Source: Channallabes apus
Lineage: Eukaryota; Chordata; Actinopteri; Siluriformes; Clariidae
Direction: 5' to 3'
Assembly (NCBI GenBank): GCA_030522415.1
Contig: CM060127.1
Location: 15,110,646-15,174,645, forward strand
DNA length: 64,000 nucleotides
This document shows positions 57,073 to 64,000 of the stretch, piece after piece; position 1 is the first letter of the stretch, and each line of letters opens with the position of its first letter. Under the pieces are notes generated by a model. It searched no databases. It was not told the DNA's origin and saw nothing but the letters and a program-made list of their open reading frames with translations. A program made the position numbers and the translations under genes.

Positions 57073-60000
57073 TCACCTTCCTCCTCTCCAAGATTGCCAA
57101 CATCCCTCCACATTGGCAATCGAGACAAATAGTCGGCTGTCACATTTTTGGACCCTGCTCTGTGTCGTACCTGGAATGTGAAGGGCTGTAACGTTAAATA
57201 CCATCTGGTGACTCTGGCATTGGTGTCCCTCATTGTATTGATCCATGTCAGCGCCCGGTGGTCTGTCTCTAACATAAACTCCCTTCCCAGGAGGTAATAA
57301 CGTAAACTTTCCAGAGCCCACTTAATTGCAAGGCCCTCCTTTTCAATGGTTGAATACTTCACCTCCCTTGGTAACAGTTTCCTGCTCAGGTATAATATGG
57401 GTCTCTCCTCCCCTTCTTCACCTTGAGCAAGTACAGCTCCAATCCCTACTCCTGAGGCATCTACCTGCAAAATGAAGGGTTTCTCAAAGTCTGGGCTTCG
57501 CAGTACAGGTGATGAGCATAGATAGCCCTTCAGTGCAGAGAAGGCCTTTTCGCAGTCCTCCGTCCACCGTACTGGGTTCTTTGATGCTTTTGCCGTGAGG
57601 TTGGTAAGGGGTGCTGCAACTGTCGCAAAGTGAGGTATAAATCTTCTATACCACCCCACTAGCCCCAAAAATGACCTCACGTGTTTCTTGGTGATGGGTT
57701 TTGGGCTGTTTTTGATTGCCTCTATCTTGTCAACTTGTGGGCGTATATGTCCAGACCCCAAGAGGTAGCCCAAATAACGGGTTTCCTGTTTCGCCCATTC
57801 ACATTTGCAGATGTTTAATGTCAGTCCAGCTTCTGCAATTTTGCCTAATACATGTCTCAGGTGGGTAAGATGCTCAGCCCAAGATGTACTGTAGATGACC
57901 ACATCATCAAGGTATGCGGCACAGTAGTCTTCGGTGCCCTGTAGTACCTGGTCCATTAATCTCTGGAAGGTAGCTGGTGCTCCATGTAGCCCAAAGGGCA
58001 TTACGGTAAATTGGTATAGACCCATGGGAGTCCGGAACGCTGTGTATTGCTTTGAATCTTCCTGCAAGGGAACCTGCCAATATCCCTTACAGAGGTCTAG
58101 GGTGGTTATGTATTTTGCCCTCCCTATCCTCTCCAGCAGGTCATCTATTCTTGGCATGGGGTAGGCATCGAACTTTGAGACAGAATTCAGTTTTCTGAAG
58201 TCCAGGCAGACACGTAGGCTCCCATCTTTCTTGGGTACAATAACCATTGGGCTGCTCCACTCACTTTTTGATGGCTCAATTACACCCAACCTCTGCATGG
58301 TCAAAATCTCCTCCTTCAGGGCCTTCACCAACCTCTCAGGCACTCTGTATGGTCGCTGTCTGATGGGTGTTGGATCTTTGAGGTGAATTGAATGTTTCAG
58401 TGTTTGGGTTCTGCCTGGGTTCTGGGTGAATAGTGCTGGAACATCCCCAAACAGCTGGTTCAGTTCCTTGACGTACAATGTTTGTAGGTGGCTAAGATCC
58501 ACTGGCCCCTCCGGCCTTACCGGTGAGATTTCACTCTCCAAGTCTTCTACTTCCTGTACCTGACGAATCAGGAGCACTTCAGTACAAGGTCTGCCTTCTT
58601 CCTTCCACTCCTTTAGCAGGTTTACATGGTAGGTCTGGTGCTTTTTCCCTCGATCTGGGTGATGAACTTCAAAGGTTACTGGCCCCATCTTCCTTGTGAT
58701 TGTGTATGGTCCTTGCCATTTTGCTAGGAGTTTGTTTGCAGAGGTTGGTAGTAATAATAGTACCTTCTGTCCAGGTTTAAATTCACGATGCCGAGCATGC
58801 TGGTCATACCACCGTTTCTGAGCTTTCTGGGCTTGTAGCAGGTTCACCCGGGCCTCTTCTTGATACCTCTCCAGCCGGTCCCTCATTTCCAGGACGTAAC
58901 TGACTATCCCCTTCTCCTGGGGTTTGGATGTCGGTTTCTCCCAGTATTTCTGGAGCAGGTCTAACGGCCCTTGTACAGGCCACCCATACAGCAACTCGAA
59001 TGGTGAGAAACCTGTAGATGCCTGGGGTACCTCTCGGTAGGCAAACAGGACAAAGGGTAGCCACTTATCCCAGTCTTTTCCAGTGTCTGCAACAAACTTC
59101 CGTAGCATTCTTTTTAGGGTCTGATTGAATCTCTCCACCAAGCCATCAGTCTGTGGGTGATAGGGGCTGGTTTTGATGGCACTGATCCCCAGCTGCTGGT
59201 GAAACTGCTTCATCAGGCGTGAAGTAAAATTGGTGCCTTGGTCCGTTATAATTTCATCTGGGATGCCTACCCTGGAAAATAGCTGCACCAGTGCACTAAT
59301 GACTTTAGGGGTGGTGATAGACCTCAGAGGGAACGCTTCAGGGAATCTGGTGGCATAGTCGCAGACAACTAGTATGTATTGGTAGCCGGAACTGCTCTTC
59401 TCTAATGGACCCACAATGTCCATAGCAATGCGACGGAATGGAGTTGAGAGAACAGGTAAGGGATGGAGAGGAGCTCGGTCAGACCGACGGACAACACTAG
59501 TTTTCTGACAGACTGGGCATGTGGTGCAATATTGTTTAACATCAGTGTACATTGATGGCCAAAAAAAACGTGAACTGACTCTAATGTACGTCTTCTGATG
59601 AGCTAGGTGTCCTGACCATGGAATGGTGTGTGCAAGATGTATCACAAGAGGACGACAGCTGGAGGGTACCACTAACCGTTTACAACCAACATTATCTTTA
59701 ACATACAAAATGTTATCCTCAAGGTAAAAGGTCTCCCCCACGTTACTTTCCTTCCCCTTACGTGCACACTCAAACAATGGTTTTAGCGTTGCATCGGCTG
59801 CTTGCAGTTCACTAATATTGTCAGGTACATCCCAATTCACACATTTTAGTCCACTTACATCATCTGTTTTTATCGGCGTCCCCAGGTATTTAGCTAGCCG
59901 TCGTTGCTGCCTCGTCTTCCTAGGCCCCTTACTTCCCCCTTCACATAAACTGTCACACATTTCAGGTAAAGGTTGCAAACCCGCTTTGGCCTGAGCTCTA

Positions 60001-61496
60001 GTTACCACTGGACATGACAGCTGTTCTGTTGGCATTGCTTTATGGCTACAATTAGGCTTAGCATCAACATTTCTAAGCAATTCTATTAAAGTAGGCATGT
60101 CCCTCCCCAAAACCATGTCAGCTGGCAATCTCTCTACCACCCCAACTTTTAGCAAAAACCGCGCATTATTAACCGCTACCGTTACTTCAACCATTGGGTA
60201 AGAACGTTCATCACCATGCACGCACTGGATCAAGGTTAATGAAGCATAATCAATAGTGGAGTCCAAAACATGACATTTCTTAATAAGCGAAACAGCACTA
60301 CCCGTGTCCATCAGAGCCTGTAACAGTTTACCATTCACCAAGACATCACACACCATCCGGTCCTTCGCTCTGTTTAGATTACAAATGTCCAAGTCCCTAG
60401 GCACATAGCATACACCTGCTAATTTAGGCTTACGCACAGGGCATACAGCGGCTTTATGGCCAGGCTGCTGGCAGTAAAAACATACAAAGTCCTTCTTTGG
60501 CAAAGCTTTTCCTGCTATACTCACCCCAGACCCCACCAGCTTACCTCCAGTGTCCAGTCTGTCTCTGCTTGCTGTGCTGGGGTTTACCTGGCGCCGTGCG
60601 GACAGTTCCTTGCGGGCGTTGGTGTACTGCTGTGCCAGCTTTGCTGCTGTAAGCCCGTCTGCAGGTTCGTGTTCTCGTACCCAGGTCCTTACCTCCGGTG
60701 GGAGAACGCGTAGCATCTGTTCTAGGATAATCACCTCCCCGACCTCCTCTTTACTGCAGCTTTCGGGCCGGATCCACCTCCTGTAGAGGCCCTTCAGACG
60801 GTGGTAGGTCTCTGTCGGTGACTCTCCAGGTGGTACACTGCACTGCCGGAACCGCTGACGGTAAGTTTCGGGTGAGATGTCGAACTTTTGTAGTAGCGCC
60901 GCCTTCAGGTCCTGGTATATGTTGGCCCTCTCCTCATCCATTGCAGTATATGCCTCCAGTGCTCGTCCCGTCAACAAGGGTACCAGTCGACATGCCCATT
61001 CTTCTTCTGGCCACTGCCACGTTCAGGCCATCCGTTCAAATCGAAGAAGATAATTCTCGATGTCCTCACCAGGCTGATACTGAGGCATTTTCGGGTCTTT
61101 GCGCCATCCACGGCTGTCGCTGGGTGATGCCTCTGCTGATGTGGTTGGTCGTGGACGTGGAGCGGGTGTCGGCAGGTCAAGCATGGAGTTATCTGTGTTT
61201 GCTGAGCTGGGGGTCCGTAACTGGGGCACCTCTGGATTGACCACTTGGGCACTCTGGACGGTTTCCCTCAATCCTCGGAGTTCCTGTAGCAGCACCTCCT
61301 CTCTGGACTGCTGTGCCACCAGAAAACTCCTTAGTAGCGCCACCATCTCTGTTTCAGGTGCCCTTCCTTCGGCTTCACTCAAGTTGTCCTCCTCCCCAAC
61401 TGTGTCCCATGCTGCATCCGCTTCCTGAGCGTGCTTTACTTGAGACCTCAGTCCTGTACGTTGCCTGGTCACTGACCTTTTCTTGCGGCTGGCCAT
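57018..61496 (-). pseudogene. gag-pol: Gag-Pol of the Gmr1-like element, one internal stop
   Basis: Start MASRKKRSVTR at 61496; TGA at 61025-61023 (codon 158) is the only break. With residue 1 at 60977: a SCAN-like Gag core at about 38-112 (YRQRFR, RLKGLYRRWI, EVIILEQMLRVLPPEVRTWVRE); zinc knuckle CFYCQQPGHKAAVC at 166-179; protease MDTGSA at 223-228; integrase HHCC and core with Asp520, Asp579 and Glu615 (DD35E); then RT with LDFRKLNSVSK and YLDD at 1022-1025; then RNase H (LQVDASGVGIGAVL, LETDHRAL). Integrase before RT is the order reported for Gmr1 elements. Gag and Pol share one frame, so no frameshift is used. The stop is within the 3' LTR. Confidence 0.95.
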
Positions 61497-61512
61497 CCCA
61501 CTTCTGACACCA
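61495..61512 (-). promoter_or_regulatory. tRNA-Leu-type primer-binding site
   Basis: In sense the 18 nt TGGTGTCAGAAGTGGGAT follow the 5' LTR after a 2-nt gap. They are complementary to a tRNA 3' end reading ATCCCACTTCTGACA plus CCA, which matches the vertebrate tRNA-Leu(CAG) terminus as I remember it. The gag ATG (61496-61494) overlaps its last bases. Confidence 0.8.
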
Positions 61513-61514
61513 CT

Positions 61515-62346
61515 TGTTACGAAGGCGTGGCGGTGTTGCGTCACCGCCCTACTTGGGGTTCTTTCTCTACCCAAATCTTGGCAACAAGTCCAGTGATGAC
61601 CCAACCACAATAGCACTTTGGTGCTGAAAGGTGTTTATTGTGCGAAGGTGCTCAAGTGATCCAAACCATGTACAAAAAAAATGAGGAAAATAAAGAAAGA
61701 AACAAAAAAATAATTTACAAAATATATACAAAAATTTACACTTGGTCCCACTCAGCTTTCTTACTTCCACAAAATAAACTCCACTTCCACTTCCACTTAC
61801 TCCAAACAACAACCTCCCTTGGCCTTAGTCGACGATGGCCTTATATGTAAGAGGCTCCGCCCCTGGGACATACCATTCCCAAATTTGACACTGTCCCCCT
61901 TTTTCCACATTTCAGAGACAGTAACACAAACAGCATGTCTGCAACATCCTATTCCATAGTATTTTAACAATATTAATATGCATATAATTATCATATAATT
62001 ATAATAACAATAATAATAACAGATAATACTGCCTAAAGATAAACAGGTACATGTACACCCCTCTGGTTATCCACAGAATGTCTTTTCCTGATTCATCCGT
62101 AATGCGCATGCTCAGGGCGGGAAAACCGCGTATAACACCTGCGAACACTCCGAACTCGGTTTCCCCTAATGCCCTGGTGATGACGCGCATTGATGCAAGC
62201 AGTAACAAAACCCGGAAGACTCCGGTAAGGACATCGCGGTTATGCTACGCCGAACACTATCAGTCATCTCCTTTCTAAGTCAGCGTGTGTTATGCGTGTA
62301 TCAACAGAAAGGGATATGCTGTATAACTGAGGAATAAATGGAGTAT

Positions 62347-62404
<58 letters not shown>

Positions 62405-62506
62405 GAAATTCGTAGCGCAACTGTGTGCACCCAACTGCGCTAGCTTCTTGCCTACATTGGGTTATGTATGTCTGTTCCCGCTGACCGTGGCGAGCTCCTC
62501 GTCACA
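61515..62506 (-). repeat. 5' LTR of the Gmr1-like element
   Basis: Same sequence as the other LTR except for a shorter dinucleotide tract (about 62350-62402). It is the promoter-bearing copy for the minus-strand transcript. Confidence 0.95.
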
Positions 62507-62519
62507 GTTATACAGTAGA

Positions 62520-63425
62520 TGTTTTTTTTTTTTTTTTTAAACATTTCTGATTTTCATCAGAACATCAGGATTACGCCACAAAATTAAATGTTACAGAAAA
62601 ATATTTGTAGCATATTATATAAGCGATCACTTTTTAGACAAAAGGGCAAAATAGAAGCTGCAAGTTTTGCATGCAAAAAAGAAACAGGTGTGGCAATCAG
62701 TCCTCAGAAGAACTTAGCGTGGTTCTGCAGGATGCTCAGTAAAACTTGGTTAATTTCTTTATCTTCTTCTTCTTTGTCTTTTGGCTGTTCCCTTTCAGGG
62801 GTCACCACAGCGAATCATCTGCCTCCATCTAACCCTATCCTCTGCATCCTCTTCTCTCACACCAACTAACTTCATGTCCTCTCTCACTGCATCCATAAAT
62901 CTCCTCTTTGGTCTTCCTCTAGACCTCCTGCCTGGCAGTTCCAACCTCAGCGTCCTTCTACCGATATATTCACCATCTCTCCTCTCAACATGTCCAAACC
63001 ACCTCAATCTGGCCTCTCTGACTTTATCTCCAAAACATCTAACATGGGTTGTCCCTCTGATGAACTGATTCTTGATCCTATCCATCCTTGTCACTCCCAA
63101 AGAGAACCTCAACATCTTCAGCTCTGCTACCTCCAACTCTGTCTTTTCTTCAGTGTCTCTAAGCCGTAGAGCATCGCTGGCCTCACTACTGTCCTGTACA
63201 CCTTTCCTTTCATTCTCGCTGATACTCTTTATAAAACAGCATAATTTATTATTATTACTTTTTTTTATCATTTTGAGGAAACTAAAGGCTCCTCAAAGCA
63301 TTGCCACACCAAATATACTAACTTTCTTTAATTAGTGTTAACTGGCCTCCTTGTTTTGAAGGGATCGTTGCTCTGCAGCTTTTATTTGCATGTGTACTGT
63401 ATAAGACCTTTGTACAGTACTATAT
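62520..63425. mobile_element. Short DNA-element repeat, copy 2, split by an RTE insertion
   Basis: Shares ttatataagc, ttgcatgcaaaaaagaa, gctcagtaaaactt, cctcaaag and gtactatatg landmarks with copy 1 at 50320-50752. It is interrupted by the RTE fragment at 62763-63225. Its left edge abuts the Gmr1-like element. Confidence 0.55.
62763..63225 (-). mobile_element. 5'-truncated RTE-type LINE
   Basis: 463 bp, flanked by a 7-bp duplication TCTTTAT (62756-62762 and 63226-63232). The minus-strand coding end (RFSLGVTRMDRIKNQFIRG, RLRWFGHVERRD, GRRSRGRPKRRFMDAVREDM, RWRQMIRCGDP) runs to the C-terminus near 62795. The tail is (GAA)n-like. It is better preserved than the RTE copy at 37400 and carries only the end of the ORF. 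Confidence 0.88.
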
Positions 63426-63775
63426 GTTAATGCATCATGATAGTGAACATATTTTTCTTTTGCAAGTAATTATTTTTGCTGGGTCTGTCTCTGAACTATC
63501 TGCCAGGTATTGAATAGCGGTTTTCTCTCGCTCTCCCTCTCTCTCCTTGCTAGGATTATCGTTAGCAACGCTGGCAGTTCTGAGACAGAGATCTTGGAGT
63601 TCATGTGTGTGTGTGTGTGTGTGTGTGTTTGATAAAATCTCTCTTGGCTGTGATGTAAAATATCGAGCTGTTGAATGACTGGACCTCTGTGTTTAGTAAA
63701 CCAGGATCGTGTGAGTGACTTTTTAAAGCATGAGAGAAAATTGTGAAGGGATGTAGCGGGGGGGCAGCTACAGTC

Positions 63776-63810
<35 letters not shown>

Positions 63811-63857
63811 AAAATGATAGAAATTATAGAAAAAAGACAGCTGAAGAGAATGTCAAT

Positions 63858-63893
<36 letters not shown>

Positions 63894-64000
63894 CGTGTGT
63901 GAAAATGTTCTCCATGATGCTCTCCATTTCTCTCAGCCAGCAGGGGGAAAGCATCGTAATGACTCTTTAATTACCACAGCTTTATCTCTGGGGTAAAAGA
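63426..64000. repeat. Non-coding end with (GT)n and (GA)n tracts
   Basis: GT tracts at about 63603-63628 and 63860-63892, GA tract at 63779-63807. No gene recognised. Confidence 0.8.

Larger units (their letters stand above)
56073..62506 (-). mobile_element. Gmr1-like Ty3/gypsy element, minus strand
   Basis: 6434 bp with LTRs of 1000 bp (56073-57072) and 992 bp (61515-62506). The only length difference is about four GT units in the LTR microsatellite. A 5-bp duplication GTTAT lies at 56068-56072 and 62507-62511. It has a primer site for a Leu-tRNA type, a purine tract before the 3' LTR, and one long Gag-Pol frame with integrase ahead of RT. The insertion is young. The one visible defect is an in-frame stop in gag. 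Confidence 0.95.

Overview
This is vertebrate nuclear DNA, almost certainly from a teleost fish. The evidence is AT-rich sequence full of CA, TA, GA and GATA microsatellites, several Tc1/mariner families, tRNA-derived SINEs of the type common in fish, L2-like and RTE-like LINEs, and Ty3/gypsy elements of the Tf1/sushi (chromovirus) and Gmr1 types. The SINE with the tail reading ccctgcgatggattggcacc suggests an ostariophysan, perhaps a catfish. That is an impression from sequence style only. I found no intact host gene. The only host-like coding signals are two or three candidate exons of a decayed minus-strand gene at 5.1-7.4 kb.

Layout. 1-5 kb: AT-rich, with microsatellites and small local duplications. 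5.1-7.5 kb: gene relic with an 838-bp inverted-repeat element (8-bp target duplication) inside it. 7.6-11 kb: SINE pieces. 11.3-12.9 kb: Tc1-like element A. 13.7-15.2 kb: a mosaic of Tc1 remnants. 15.2-19.9 kb: gypsy element 1, a damaged chromovirus lacking RNase H. 20-21 kb: a deleted Tc1 carrying a TTAA-flanked MITE. 21.3-25.5 kb: repeat fragments and one complete SINE. 25.5-27.5 kb: Tc1-like element B inside a LINE 3' end. 28.1-30.5 kb: L2-like LINE (minus) with a SINE in its tail. 30.7-31.9 kb: another LINE 3' end. 32-37 kb: SINEs and a mariner remnant. 37.4-43.6 kb: an RTE LINE split by gypsy element 2, which has LTRs that look identical. 43.7-46.3 kb: a gag-protease-only LTR element. 46.5-47.9 kb: a long-TIR fold-back element. 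51.4 kb: complete SINE. 52.0-53.6 kb: Tc1-like element C. 56.1-62.5 kb: a Gmr1-like LTR element (minus). 62.8-63.2 kb: an RTE fragment.

How the parts work. In gypsy 2, an LTR promoter with TATA should start RNA at an 11-nt sequence complementary to the bases just after the 5' LTR, which is the self-priming arrangement known for Tf1/sushi elements. Gag is then joined to Pol through a GGGAAAC slippery site followed by a foldable pseudoknot. The Gmr1-like element instead uses a Leu-tRNA-type primer site, encodes Gag and Pol in one frame, has a SCAN-like Gag, and places integrase before reverse transcriptase.

The most unusual whole-window signal is the heptamer TACAGTA/TACTGTA. I counted about 75 by eye in 64 kb, where roughly 8-15 are expected. 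It is the scar left when Tc1-like elements with CAG...CTG ends excise from a TA site. Four comparisons between duplicated sequences, or between coding frames, show it as a clean 5-bp (or 2 x 5-bp) insertion.
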